A stretch of 58,610 nucleotides of DNA from Betaproteobacteria bacterium (GTDB taxonomy: Bacteria; Pseudomonadota; Gammaproteobacteria; Burkholderiales; SG8-41). Each line of letters opens with the position of its first letter. Positions within the stretch are counted from its first letter, which is position 1. The DNA is taken from NCBI GenBank assembly GCA_021732605.1, contig JAKFUS010000037.1, positions 1 through 58,610 of the forward strand, written 5' to 3'. Below, piece by piece: positions 43,979 to 53,266 of the stretch. The position numbers were made by a program, and so were the translations under genes. Under the pieces are notes generated by a model. The model was given only the letters and a program-made list of their open reading frames with translations, ran no database searches and was not told the origin of the DNA.

Positions 43979-44755
43979 ATGAACGCACCCGCAATCAAGG
44001 TCAATAAATCTGTCCGCGAACAGGTCAGCAAGGAAGAATGGGAAGCCCGCGTCAATCTCGCCGCCTGCTACCGCCTGATGGCGGAATTCGGCATGGTGGA
44101 AATGGTCGCCAACCACATCTCGGTACGCGTGCCCGGCTCCCACAATGAATTCCTGATTAACCCGTACGGCATGCTCTACGAGGAAATGACCGCCTCGTCG
44201 ATGCTGAAAATCGACCTCGACGGCAATGTGCTGTTCAATGCCACCGACTACGGTGTCAATGAAGCGGGCTTCGTGATCCACAGCGCCGTACATGCCGCGC
44301 GCCACGACGTGGATTGCATCATCCACACCCACACCCTTGCCGGCATGGCCGTGTCCGCGATGAAATGCGGCATCATGCCGATCGCGCAATCCTCGATGCG
44401 TTTCCTCGACATTGCCTACCATGACTATGAAGGCGTTGCGCTGCGCCTCGAAGAACGCGAGCGCCTGGTCGAAAACCTCGGCAACCGCGAAGCGATGGTA
44501 CTGCGCAACCACGGCCTGCTGACCACCGGCACCACCATCGCCGAGTGTTTCAACAACATGTACCGGCTGGAGCGTGCCTGCCAACTGCAGGTGATGACGC
44601 TGTCGTGCAACACTGAGCTGCAGATGCCGCCGCAGGAAGTCACCCAGTACACCAACAACCTGATGCTGCCCGGCGTGCGCCGCCGTTTCGGCCTGCTCGA
44701 ATGGCCGGCCATGCTGCGCAAGCTTGACCGCACCGATACCTCTTATCGGGATTAA
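43979..44755 (+). CDS. Class II aldolase/adducin-family protein
   Basis: A 258-residue zinc-type aldolase fold. Metal-binding His are visible in IIHTHTLAGMA and LRNHGLLTTG, with ANHISVRVPG and FLINPYGMLYEE in the N-terminal part. Family members cleave phosphorylated or acid C4-C6 sugars or act as decarboxylases. Third gene of the ComA-TcuA-aldolase run, 132 bases after tcuA, with AGAAGGAG before the ATG. Its substrate is unknown. Confidence 0.85.
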   Translation: MNAPAIKVNKSVREQVSKEEWEARVNLAACYRLMAEFGMVEMVANHISVRVPGSHNEFLINPYGMLYEEMTASSMLKIDLDGNVLFNATDYGVNEAGFVIHSAVHAARHDVDCIIHTHTLAGMAVSAMKCGIMPIAQSSMRFLDIAYHDYEGVALRLEERERLVENLGNREAMVLRNHGLLTTGTTIAECFNNMYRLERACQLQVMTLSCNTELQMPPQEVTQYTNNLMLPGVRRRFGLLEWPAMLRKLDRTDTSYRD

Positions 44756-44770
44756 CCTGCACCGGCGACA

Positions 44771-44798
44771 AAAAAGCCCCGCGCGCGGGGCTTTTTTT
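44771..44798. terminator. Bidirectional intrinsic terminator
   Basis: A perfect stem AGCCCCGC/GCGGGGCT is flanked by A- and T-runs. It sits between the aldolase gene and the convergent DUF4870 gene and can terminate both. Confidence 0.93.
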
Positions 44799-44813
44799 CG
44801 GCTTCGTGCAGAC

Positions 44814-45158
44814 TTACTTCAACAGCCGGATCGCAAACGGATATTTGTAATGCTCGCCTTTGGATACCGCAACCGCGGCGAGTATGCAGAACACCAGATT
44901 GGCGATCAGCAGCAAGGGCATCAGCAGCATCCCGATCAGCACGAACATCAGAATCCAGCTGCCGACAAAGGCAATCATCACCGTAATCTGGAAATTCAGC
45001 GCCTCCTTGCCCTGCTCATCGATAAAGGCAGACTGGTCCTTTTTGATTAGCCAGATGATGAGTGCACCGACGAAACCGGATACGATGCCCAGCAGATGGG
45101 CCAGCATGGCCAGATTACGGTCATCGTTGCTCGTGCCCTGCGCTACGGAATCGCTCAT
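44814..45158 (-). CDS. DUF4870 small membrane protein
   Basis: A 114-residue protein with three predicted membrane segments: an N-terminal one in NLAMLAHLLGIVSGFVGALII, then FQITVMIAFVGSWILMFVLI and LLLIANLVFCILAAVAV. The KDQSAFIDEQGKEALNFQ linker is the DUF4870 hallmark. Function unknown. Confidence 0.9.
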   Translation of the reverse strand: MSDSVAQGTSNDDRNLAMLAHLLGIVSGFVGALIIWLIKKDQSAFIDEQGKEALNFQITVMIAFVGSWILMFVLIGMLLMPLLLIANLVFCILAAVAVSKGEHYKYPFAIRLLK

Positions 45159-45343
45159 GTTGTTATCTCCCTGTTGGGGTTATTGCTGCAGCCGCAGTTG
45201 ATGCCTGCACTCGATTGTGGCACGGGCGTTCACCCGACGTAAACCGTTCACATAAACCGCTTAATATTGGCTTTTTCCAAAAATATGCCCTTCTCGTGAT
45301 AGGCCTGTTTTTGTCACTATTTATGCAACTCTCAATTTTACCC

Positions 45344-46330
45344 ATGGCAACATCGCATTCCGCATACCGGGCACCAGCCTGGCTGCCCGGCGGCCACCTG
45401 CAGACGCTGTATCCGGCGCTGCTGGCACGCCGCCCCGCCGTCGACTATCGCCGCCAGCGCTGGGACACGCCGGATGGCGATTTCATTGATCTGGACTGGA
45501 CTGAAAACCGGGATTCAGGATTGAGGATTGAGGAACAACCGCTGCTAGTGCTGTTCCACGGGCTCGAGGGCAGTTCGCGCAGCCACTACGCGCGCGCGCT
45601 GATGCAGGTCGCCATTGCACGCGGCTGGCGCGGCGTGGTGGTGCATTTCCGCGGCTGCAGCGGCGAACTGAACCGCCTGCCGCGTGCCTACCATTCCGGA
45701 GACAGTACTGAAATCGACTGGATCCTGCGTCGCCTGCAACAGCAACAGAATGGCGCGCCGCTGCACGCAGCAGGCGTCTCGCTCGGCGGCAATGCGCTGC
45801 TGAAATGGCTGGGTGAACAGGGGGCCGCTGCAACAACCATCCTGCGCAGCGCCGCGGCCATGTCGGCGCCGCTCGACCTGCATGCCGCGGGCACCGCGCT
45901 GGAACAGGGCTTCAACATGGTTTATAGCCAGCACTTTCTGGTGAGTATGAAAAAAAAATCCCTGCTGAAGCTGCAGATGCATCCCCGCCTGTTTGATGCC
46001 ACCGCCGTGCGCGCCGCGCGAACGCTGCGCGAATTCGATGATCTGGTCACCGCACCGCTGCACGGCTTTGCCGATGTGAATGATTACTGGACTCGCGCCG
46101 GCAGCAAACCCTGGCTTACGCGTATTGCCGTACCGACATTTCTGCTGAATGCGTGTAATGATCCGTTTCTGCCCGCAACTGCGTTGCCGAAGCCGCAGGA
46201 AATATCTGCAGCGGTAACCACGGAATTTCCAGAAGCGGGCGGTCATGTCGGATTCGTCACTGGCGCCTTCCCCGGCAACCTGGACTGGCCGGCACGGGTC
46301 GTGACCGACTTCATGTCTGCGCAGCTATAA
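45344..46330 (+). CDS. YheT/EMB8-type alpha/beta hydrolase
   Basis: A 328-residue hydrolase with the family start YRAPAWLPGGHLQTLYPAL and an HGLEGSSRSHYARAL oxyanion region. The nucleophile Ser is in AAGVSLGGNALLKWLGE (GxSxG), and the His is probably in EAGGHVGFV near the C-terminus. The ATG at 45344 is chosen because it opens ATSHSAYRAP, and an ATG at 45323 is possible. E. coli YheT is of unknown physiological function. Confidence 0.9.
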   Translation: MATSHSAYRAPAWLPGGHLQTLYPALLARRPAVDYRRQRWDTPDGDFIDLDWTENRDSGLRIEEQPLLVLFHGLEGSSRSHYARALMQVAIARGWRGVVVHFRGCSGELNRLPRAYHSGDSTEIDWILRRLQQQQNGAPLHAAGVSLGGNALLKWLGEQGAAATTILRSAAAMSAPLDLHAAGTALEQGFNMVYSQHFLVSMKKKSLLKLQMHPRLFDATAVRAARTLREFDDLVTAPLHGFADVNDYWTRAGSKPWLTRIAVPTFLLNACNDPFLPATALPKPQEISAAVTTEFPEAGGHVGFVTGAFPGNLDWPARVVTDFMSAQL

Positions 46331-46361
46331 GATAACCATTTGTTTTTATTGATATTTTAAT
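46326..46361 (+). repeat. AT-rich intergenic element, copy 5
   Basis: ATAAGATAACCATTTGTTTT followed by TATTGATATTTTA bridges the hydrolase stop and the ATG of the hexomutase, so it forms almost the entire intergenic gap. Confidence 0.5.
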
Positions 46362-47760
46362 GACCACACTGACAACACCTCCGGCAGCCATTTTCAAGGC
46401 TTATGACATCCGCGGCATCGTCGGCAAAACATTGACTGTTGCCGGTACCGAAGCCATTGGTCGCGCCATCGGTTCGGAAGCACTGGCCCGCGGCCGCAGC
46501 ACCGTGGTCATCGGGCGCGACGGCCGGCTCTCCGGTCCCGACCTCGCAGCGGCATTGGCGCGCGGCCTGCAGGCCAGCGGCGTTGATGTCATCGACGTCG
46601 GCCAGGTCGCCACACCGATGCTCTATTTCGCCGCTCACGAACTCGACACGCTGTCCGGCGTCATGGTCACCGGTTCGCACAACCCGCCGGAATACAACGG
46701 CCTGAAAATGATGCTCGCCGGCGACACCCTCGCCGGCGATGCGATAAAGGCATTGCGCCAGCGGCTGCTCGACAACGATCTGAGCAGCGGCAACGGCAGC
46801 TACCGCACCCACGACATTCGCACCGCCTATCTTGAGCGCATCACCGGCTCACGCATCACAGACTCGATTAAACTCGCGCGGCCGATGCGCATCGCCGTCG
46901 ATTGCGGCAACGGCGTCGCCGGCGCAACGGCCCCGGAACTCTATCGCCGGCTGGGCTGCACAGTGGAAGAGCTCTACTGTGAAGTCGACGGCACCTTTCC
47001 CAATCATCATCCCGATCCGTCGCAACCGAAAAACCTGCAGGACCTGATTGCGGCATTACGCGCGGGCGACGCCGAGCTGGGGCTGGCTTTCGACGGCGAC
47101 GGCGACCGGCTTGGCGTGGTTACCAAGTCGGGAAAAATCATTTATCCCGACCGCCAGCTGATGCTGTTTGCCGCAGACGTGCTGTCGCGTGTACCCGGTG
47201 CCGAAATCATTTTCGACGTCAAATGCACGCGCCACCTGTTCGGCTGGATCCGCAAGCACGGCGGCAAACCGCTGCTGTGGAAAACCGGGCACTCGTTCAT
47301 CAAGAAAAAACTCAAGGAAAGCGGCGCGCCGCTGGCCGGCGAAATGAGCGGGCACATATTCTTCAAGGAACGCTGGTACGGTTTTGACGACGGGATGTAT
47401 GCCGGTGTACGGTTGCTGGAAATCGTCAGCCGCAGCACTGATCCCAGCGCCGTCCTTGAAGCGCTGCCGGATGCGATCAACACGCCGGAGCTGCAATGGC
47501 AGCTGAATGAAGGGGAAAACTACGCCTTGATGGATACACTGCAGAAAACAGCGCGATTCAACGGCGCGCAGGAAATCATCACCATTGACGGCCTGCGCGT
47601 GGAATATGCCGACGGCTTCGGCCTGGCGCGACCGTCAAACACGACGCCGATCATTGTGCTGCGATTTGAGGCCGACAACGAAGCGGCGCTGCGCCGCATC
47701 CAGAACGATTTCCGCAAGGTACTGCTTGCGGTCAAACCAGGGGCGACGCTGCCCTTCTAG
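46360..47760 (+). CDS. Phosphomannomutase/phosphoglucomutase
   Basis: A 466-residue alpha-D-phosphohexomutase interconverting 1- and 6-phosphates of glucose or mannose for surface polysaccharides. Phosphoserine motif TGSHNPPEYNG (about residue 106), metal loop DGDGDRLGV (about 245) and sugar loop GEMSGHIFFKERW (about 330) are present, and the C-terminal phosphate-binding segment RPSNTTP is intact. It resembles the bifunctional AlgC/ManB group. The true substrate range is unknown. Confidence 0.95.
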   Translation: MTTLTTPPAAIFKAYDIRGIVGKTLTVAGTEAIGRAIGSEALARGRSTVVIGRDGRLSGPDLAAALARGLQASGVDVIDVGQVATPMLYFAAHELDTLSGVMVTGSHNPPEYNGLKMMLAGDTLAGDAIKALRQRLLDNDLSSGNGSYRTHDIRTAYLERITGSRITDSIKLARPMRIAVDCGNGVAGATAPELYRRLGCTVEELYCEVDGTFPNHHPDPSQPKNLQDLIAALRAGDAELGLAFDGDGDRLGVVTKSGKIIYPDRQLMLFAADVLSRVPGAEIIFDVKCTRHLFGWIRKHGGKPLLWKTGHSFIKKKLKESGAPLAGEMSGHIFFKERWYGFDDGMYAGVRLLEIVSRSTDPSAVLEALPDAINTPELQWQLNEGENYALMDTLQKTARFNGAQEIITIDGLRVEYADGFGLARPSNTTPIIVLRFEADNEAALRRIQNDFRKVLLAVKPGATLPF

Positions 47761-47779
47761 GATTTGCGGCCAGTCAGAA

Positions 47780-48092
47780 TCAGCGCTTGGCAGGATTCAG
47801 CGTACCGCGGTTGTAATCCTTATCACCGCGCATGATGCAGCGGCCGATACCGAACATGCAGCCCTGGGCGGCCTGCGGGCGTAGCTGATTCTCCGGACTG
47901 GTCGACCACGGTCTTCGCCGCCACGGCTTTCTGCGCGTCCAGATATTCCCATCGGCCATTCGGATGCAGACGCACTTTCTCGCCGGATGCCGTCGTCGCC
48001 TCGATCAATTCCTGCGCGACAGCCTCGGGCAGCAGCGCCATGACTGCAAGGATCGCGACTACAAAACATATTCCTGCTTTACGGCTGCGCAT
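47780..48092 (-). pseudogene. Small periplasmic protein, apparently frameshifted
   Basis: The frame starting at 48092 encodes a signal peptide (MRSRKAGICFVVAILAVMAL) and ATTASGEKVRLHPNGRWEYL. After about 47900 that frame runs into a low-sense tail and stops at 47823. The next frame reads ENQLRPQAAQGCMFGIGRC and then RGDKDYNRGTLNPAKR, which looks conserved, ending at 47780. One lost or gained base near 47895-47910 would restore one protein of about 103 residues. It could be a real mutation or a sequencing error. Function unknown. Confidence 0.6.
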
Positions 48093-48111
48093 TATTGGAT
48101 AATCTCCCGGT

Positions 48112-50742
48112 TTACAGCCGCTGCTCGACCCAGGCTCGCACCGACTGCAGCGCTTCCGGCAGTTTCGAGGGATCGGTGCCGCCGGCCTGTGCCATGTCGG
48201 CCCGACCGCCGCCTTTTCCGCCGACCTGCTGCGCAACATGATTCACCAGTTCCCCGGCCTTCACCTTTGCGGTGAGATCGGCGGTCACACCGGCGATCAA
48301 AGTGACCTTGCTGCCCTCGACAGCCGCCAGCACGATGGCCGCGCTTTTCAGTTTGTCCTTCAGCTTGTCCATGGACTCGCGCAGCGCTTTCGAATCGGCA
48401 CCGTCCATTGCTGCAGCCAGTACCCTAATCACTGTCCCATCCCTGCCCTTGACGTCAACAGCCTGCGTGGCGATGTCATCACCCTGGCTCGAGGCCAGTT
48501 TTGATTTCAGGCGTGCGAGTTCCTTTTCCAGGTTGCGCACATTGTCGATGATCTGGGTGATTTTCTGTCCGACTTCCTGCGGCGATGTGCGTAGTGCAGC
48601 AGCCGCGCCGGCGAGTTTCTGCTCCTGCGCCTGCACGTAAGCCAGGGCGCGGTCACCAGTGGTGGCTTCGATGCGGCGGATCCCGGCTGCAACACCACCC
48701 TCGGACACCATTTTGAAAAAACCGATGTCGCCGGTGCGTTTGACATGAGTGCCACCGCACAGCTCACGCGAGCTGCCGATGTTGAGTACGCGCACTTCAT
48801 CGCCGTATTTCTCGCCGAACAGCGCCATCGCACCGTGTTTCACCGCGTCATCAAACTTCATGATGCGCGACGCAGTTGAAACATTGGCAAGGATTTCAGC
48901 GTTGACCATGGACTCGACCTGCCGCAGCTGTGCTTCGGTCATCGGCTCGTTGTGCGAAAAATCGAAACGCGTCTTGTCGGCGTCAACCAAAGAGCCCTTC
49001 TGCTGCACATGAGGGCCCAGCACCTCGCGCAATGCCTTGTGCATCAAGTGGGTCGCCGAATGGTTGCGCATGGTGCGCGCACGGCGCACGGCGTCCACCC
49101 GCCCGGCCAATCGGTCACCGACGGCCAGCGCGCCGGTCTCGAGCTTGCCGTGATGGCCGAATACATCAGACTGGATTTTCACCGTGTCGGCCACCGCAAA
49201 GGTGCCGCCATCGGCCACCAGCTCACCGGCATCACCGGCCTGGCCGCCGGACTCGGCGTAAAACGGCGTGCGGTCGAGCACTACCACCGCGGATTCTCCG
49301 GCTGAAATCGACGGCACGGCACTGCCATCGCGGTAAATCGCGATGACTTCGGCGTCATCCAGTGCCAGTGTGTCGTAGCCGTGGAATTCGGTCTTGGCGC
49401 CCTGATAGTCAACCGAAGCGCCCATCTGAAACTTGGACGCGGCGCGAGCACGCTCGCGCTGCTGATCCATCGCCGCCTCAAAACCGGCGTAATCCATGCG
49501 CACATTGCGTTCGCGCGCGATGTCGGCCGTCAGGTCCACCGGGAAACCATAGGTGTCGTAGAGCTGGAACACGGTTTCGCCGTCAAGCATCTTGTCTTCG
49601 CGGGTCAGCGCGCCTTCGAGCACCCTCATGCCGTTTTCGAGGGTCTCGGCAAAGCGCTCCTCTTCCTGTTTCAAGACCTGCATCACCCGATCCTGCACCT
49701 TGACCAGTTCGGGATAGGCCGCGCCCATCACTTCCGCCAAGTCTGGCACCACCTTATGGAAAAACGGCTTGGTCTGCCCCAGCTTGTAACCATGACGGAT
49801 GGCGCGGCGAATGATCCGGCGCAGCACATAACCGCGACCTTCGTTGCCGGGAATCACGCCGTCGACAATCAGAAAGGCACAGGCGCGGATGTGGTCCGCA
49901 ATGACCTTCAGCGAATTGTTGTTCAGGTCTTTCGCCCCCGTTTCCCGTGCGGCAGCCTTGATCAGCGCCTGGAACAGGTCAATGTCGTAATTGGAATGCA
50001 CGCCCTGCAATACCGCGGCAATGCGCTCCAGCCCCATGCCGGTATCGACAGAGGGTTTGGGCAAGGGGTTCAACAGATATTCGTCGCCTTTTTTCTGCCG
50101 ATCGAATTGCATGAACACCAGATTCCAGATTTCGATGTAACGGTCGCCGTCGGCGTCCTTGGATCCGGGCGGGCCGCCTTCGACATCGGCACCGTGGTCG
50201 TAAAAAATTTCGCTGCAGGGGCCGCAGGGGCCGGTGTCGGCCATCTGCCAGAAATTATCCGAACCACCGCCCGGCTTGTCACCAATGCGCACGATGCGCT
50301 CTTTCGGCACACCGATGTCTTTCGACCAGATCTCATAGGCCTCGTCATCGGTCTGGTAGACAGTAACCCAGAGTTTGTCCTTGGGCAGCCCGTAAACTGA
50401 GGTCAGCAGCTCCCAGGCGTAATGAATGGCATCACGCTTGAAATAATCACCGAAGGAGAAATTGCCCAGCATCTCGAAAAAGGTGTGGTGGCGGGCGGTA
50501 TAACCGACATTCTCGAGGTCGTTATGTTTACCGCCGGCACGCAGGCTGCGCTGCGAAGTCGTCGCACGCTTGTAGGAACGGGTTTCCTGGCCGAGGAACA
50601 CATCCTTGAACTGCACCATGCCGGAATTGGTGAATAACAGCGTCGGGTCGTTACCAGGAACCAGTGGGCTGGAGGCCACGATGGCGTGGCCTTTGGATTC
50701 AAAGTATTGGAGAAACTTGTTGCGGATTTCTGCGGATTTCAT
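48112..50742 (-). CDS. alaS: Alanyl-tRNA synthetase
   Basis: An 876-residue class II synthetase. The N-terminal catalytic core begins [18 protein letters not shown] and continues with [16 protein letters not shown]. The editing domain has [11 protein letters not shown] and [16 protein letters not shown], holding the zinc-site residues. The C-terminal C-Ala region ends [14 protein letters not shown]. Full length and intact. Confidence 0.98.
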   Translation of the reverse strand: MKSAEIRNKFLQYFESKGHAIVASSPLVPGNDPTLLFTNSGMVQFKDVFLGQETRSYKRATTSQRSLRAGGKHNDLENVGYTARHHTFFEMLGNFSFGDYFKRDAIHYAWELLTSVYGLPKDKLWVTVYQTDDEAYEIWSKDIGVPKERIVRIGDKPGGGSDNFWQMADTGPCGPCSEIFYDHGADVEGGPPGSKDADGDRYIEIWNLVFMQFDRQKKGDEYLLNPLPKPSVDTGMGLERIAAVLQGVHSNYDIDLFQALIKAAARETGAKDLNNNSLKVIADHIRACAFLIVDGVIPGNEGRGYVLRRIIRRAIRHGYKLGQTKPFFHKVVPDLAEVMGAAYPELVKVQDRVMQVLKQEEERFAETLENGMRVLEGALTREDKMLDGETVFQLYDTYGFPVDLTADIARERNVRMDYAGFEAAMDQQRERARAASKFQMGASVDYQGAKTEFHGYDTLALDDAEVIAIYRDGSAVPSISAGESAVVVLDRTPFYAESGGQAGDAGELVADGGTFAVADTVKIQSDVFGHHGKLETGALAVGDRLAGRVDAVRRARTMRNHSATHLMHKALREVLGPHVQQKGSLVDADKTRFDFSHNEPMTEAQLRQVESMVNAEILANVSTASRIMKFDDAVKHGAMALFGEKYGDEVRVLNIGSSRELCGGTHVKRTGDIGFFKMVSEGGVAAGIRRIEATTGDRALAYVQAQEQKLAGAAAALRTSPQEVGQKITQIIDNVRNLEKELARLKSKLASSQGDDIATQAVDVKGRDGTVIRVLAAAMDGADSKALRESMDKLKDKLKSAAIVLAAVEGSKVTLIAGVTADLTAKVKAGELVNHVAQQVGGKGGGRADMAQAGGTDPSKLPEALQSVRAWVEQRL

Positions 50743-50882
50743 GCGGATGCGCCGGTAAGGTTACTGGTAGGAACCAGATAAGGCGCAGATTTTAAACCAG
50801 TTTAACCGTTGCAACCCGCATTACAGAGGAAGTGGGTCTCTGAATGACAAGGATTTATTTGGAATTCGTATATTTAACTCAC

Positions 50883-51527
50883 TCAGATGCAAACAACCCG
50901 CCAAGGAGTCTTCTTTTTTAAGGCAGCAAATGAAAGCCGTACCCTGAATTCTTCGCCAAGACTTGGCGCATTACGACCGACCATCCATATCGTGTTTTTT
51001 TCATCCGAGTTGTAGTCGTTTTGGAAGGCACCGCTGGGAATACAAGCTATTTTTATTTTCTTTAGCAAGGAACCGCTACCCTGCTCTTCATATACGTATT
51101 TCACCACAATGGTTATTGTCTGCATTTTGATCCCAGCGCGTTCTATGAACGTGGGCAAAACGCCCTTTACCGAAACCACATTACCAGCCCGTAACTGCCG
51201 CACCTCCATTGAGGTCTGTGACATTTGAATCGTTGCGGTGTTGCCATCCTTTTCAGCCTTTGAGTCGATCATTAATGCAACATTGACATCCCTGTCTGGC
51301 AGAAACACAACTGCCGCGCGCTTGTAATCAACTTTTCCGTATAGCCTTACGTGAACGCGAGGCACTCCGAGATATTCCAACGCTTCTCGGGTCACATCTT
51401 CGGCAACATCGCTTGCGAGATCAGTTTCTTCTAGGAAAATCTTGACCGCGCTCGGATGAAAATCACGAATCGCCCGGACCACAAGGCGAAGGCAAGATTT
51501 TTCTACTTCTTCAATCCGCTTCGACAT
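50883..51527 (-). CDS. SfiI-like type II restriction endonuclease
   Basis: A 214-residue protein resembling the SfiI restriction endonuclease family: GKVDYKRAAVVFLPDRDVN, then ALMIDSKAEKDGN with the Asp-x-Lys pair of a PD-(D/E)xK site (Asp88-Ser-Lys90), MSQTSMEVR and a C-terminal TPWRVVCI. SfiI cuts GGCC(N5)GGCC as a tetramer, but the exact site here is not readable. The ATG at 51527 with GAGG upstream overlaps the methyltransferase end, and an ATG at 51554 is in the same frame. The region is more AT-rich than its surroundings, a sign of acquisition. Confidence 0.75.
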   Translation of the reverse strand: MSKRIEEVEKSCLRLVVRAIRDFHPSAVKIFLEETDLASDVAEDVTREALEYLGVPRVHVRLYGKVDYKRAAVVFLPDRDVNVALMIDSKAEKDGNTATIQMSQTSMEVRQLRAGNVVSVKGVLPTFIERAGIKMQTITIVVKYVYEEQGSGSLLKKIKIACIPSGAFQNDYNSDEKNTIWMVGRNAPSLGEEFRVRLSFAALKKKTPWRVVCI

Positions 51528-52500
51528 TGGTACGGGCCTCTGCAAGTTGTGCATATTTTTTTAGGCGCTCAATGCCGATGTATTTTCTCTTGAGTTTTCG
51601 CGCAACAGCGGTCGTAGTACCAGAACCAACAAAAGGGTCAAGCACTACATCTCCCTTGTCGGTCAAAAGCCGTATTACGCGATCAGCAAGCATTTCAGGG
51701 AACTCGCATTCGTGTCTATTATTACGCTGAACCGATCTTATGTTCCACACCCCGCGTGACCCCCATTCGGCCCATTCCGCCCTCCCCAAGCGCTCTCGGT
51801 CAACATCTACAATTCCTGGCTTCCAGAATATATAAAGATGTTCAAACTCATCTACCGCCCTATATGAATTACTGTGCCACCGACTGTTTGCCCAGCACGG
51901 ATCTTTGTGCCAAATGCGGTGATCGTAAAGATATAAACCAGCCTCCTTTGCCCAATCTTGCAACATACCGCCTACTAGTAGCACTCGAGTGCCCGCAGTT
52001 CCTTTGCCCCCGCGGACGTTGTTATGTTCGGAGCGGCGCTGGATTGTTTGCTCACTGCAGCCAAGAATACTGGCCAACTCATGGCGACTTGCTTTCGGAT
52101 GCTTTATCTTAGCTTTCAAAACATCTTCGCGGGTTACCGGGGATTTTTTGTTGCTCACATTGTTGGCCATGTAACGGGGCATATTAGGGTCAACAAAGCA
52201 CAGAATATCCGCGATATTAATCACCATAAACGCGCCCTCCTTCATCACGCGAGTATGCTCTTTGATAACGTCACAGATGAGATTTTGCCAGTCCTGAAAC
52301 GTCAAATGTGCCTCATATTCCTTCCCCACGAAATACGGGGGGGACCAAAAACTGAGGTCAACAATATTGTCCGGCATGGACTTGAGAACAGCTCTGGAGT
52401 CTCCGACGTGGATTTTATTTAACCAATCGTCGGAAACAGATGGCACGTAGGCCAAAACCATATCAGCGATGCGGTTTAACATAGATAACTGTAGGCTCAT
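51511..52500 (-). CDS. DNA methyltransferase (N4-cytosine type) with internal helix-turn-helix
   Basis: A 329-residue methyltransferase of the beta class (catalytic motif before the SAM motif). The catalytic SPPY (residues 53-56), rather than DPPY, suggests N4-cytosine methylation. The SAM motif DPFVGSGTT lies near residue 287. An extra segment (about 122-160) reads as a helix-turn-helix: PVTREDVLKAKIKHP, then SRHELASILGCSEQTIQRR. It should protect host DNA from the adjacent SfiI-like nuclease, with which it overlaps. A ribosome-binding site AAGGAG lies inside the upstream zinc-ribbon gene. Confidence 0.88.
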   Translation of the reverse strand: MSLQLSMLNRIADMVLAYVPSVSDDWLNKIHVGDSRAVLKSMPDNIVDLSFWSPPYFVGKEYEAHLTFQDWQNLICDVIKEHTRVMKEGAFMVINIADILCFVDPNMPRYMANNVSNKKSPVTREDVLKAKIKHPKASRHELASILGCSEQTIQRRSEHNNVRGGKGTAGTRVLLVGGMLQDWAKEAGLYLYDHRIWHKDPCWANSRWHSNSYRAVDEFEHLYIFWKPGIVDVDRERLGRAEWAEWGSRGVWNIRSVQRNNRHECEFPEMLADRVIRLLTDKGDVVLDPFVGSGTTTAVARKLKRKYIGIERLKKYAQLAEARTNVEAD

Positions 52501-52504
52501 GCCA

Positions 52505-52894
52505 TCAACTCCTTGTCAGATCGTTGCCGCAAGCTTCGCGGAGTCGTTGCATAACAAACCATGCAGATTTCTGCGTAACGCCAATTTCCTTACTCAATTG
52601 CAGGCTGCTCATGCCCTTACGAGAAGTGGCCACCAGATACATGGCATACAACCACTTATGCAACGGGACGTGCGACCGCTCAAAGATGGTGCCAGTACGA
52701 ACGGTGAAGTCTTGCTTGCAAGCGTTGCAGCGGTAAAAGCCATCTTTGCGAGTAGTAATGCGGTCTCCGCTTGAGCATTTCGGGCATTTGCAGCCGTCTT
52801 TCCAGAGGCGCTTTTCCAAATACTTACGCGCCGCATCCTGATCGGGGAACTTTTTAAAAAGCTGGAGTGTGCTGGCTGCAATTTTGTCGCTCAT
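52505..52894 (-). CDS. IS1595-type zinc-ribbon/HTH protein, transposase N-terminus only
   Basis: A 129-residue protein matching only the N-terminal part of IS1595-family transposases. The zinc ribbon (CKCPKCSSGD, YRCNACKQDFTVRTGTIFE) is followed by the helix-turn-helix SSLQLSKEIGVTQKSAWFVMQRLREA. The frame then ends in GNDLTRS with no DDE catalytic domain. Full transposases are about 300 residues. It precedes the methyltransferase by 4 bases, and its last codons hold that gene's ribosome-binding site. It is either a relic or a domesticated DNA-binding regulator of the restriction operon. Confidence 0.8.
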   Translation of the reverse strand: MSDKIAASTLQLFKKFPDQDAARKYLEKRLWKDGCKCPKCSSGDRITTRKDGFYRCNACKQDFTVRTGTIFERSHVPLHKWLYAMYLVATSRKGMSSLQLSKEIGVTQKSAWFVMQRLREACGNDLTRS

Positions 52895-53010
52895 ACCCCT
52901 CCTTCTTTAGCCGAATCATCAGCCAAAGAGGCGAGGGAGTCAAGTATATAGCCCTATCCACAGACTTGGGATATTGCTCTGGCATCTGACGCCTTGTCAG
53001 TATTAATCGC

Positions 53011-53232
53011 TCAGCGTGCGCTGATGCCCGCCATGCGCTCCGCCCAGCGCTGCTGCGCAGCCACTTCCTGTGCGTCACCCGCTGCTACGGCCGCCGTAGC
53101 GGTGACTGGTGCAGGTGCCGCGACAACCTCCTGGATCGCAAAAAAACCGGTTGACAACAGGTCGCAGGCGGCGATGATCATTGCCGTCCAGAATACAATT
53201 AAGTCTTTGTTTTTAAACATTTCTTTAACCAT
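53011..53232 (-). CDS. Small membrane protein, unknown function
   Basis: A 73-residue protein beginning VKEMFKNKDLIVFWTAMIIA, one membrane helix (about residues 12-32), then an Ala/Val-rich stretch and a polar C-terminus. GGGAGA lies about 5 bases before the ATG, supporting translation. No family is recognised. It lies between the restriction island and recX, in a region where composition returns to the core type. Confidence 0.55.
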   Translation of the reverse strand: MVKEMFKNKDLIVFWTAMIIAACDLLSTGFFAIQEVVAAPAPVTATAAVAAGDAQEVAAQQRWAERMAGISAR

Positions 53233-53266
53233 ATCATTCTCCCTCTTATACTCCCGCTCTTCCTAC

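Noticed and set aside
52505-52510. TGA ending the zinc-ribbon gene as another recoded codon
   Set aside because: The frame after it does not continue the transposase, and the following bases carry the methyltransferase start, so it is an ordinary stop.
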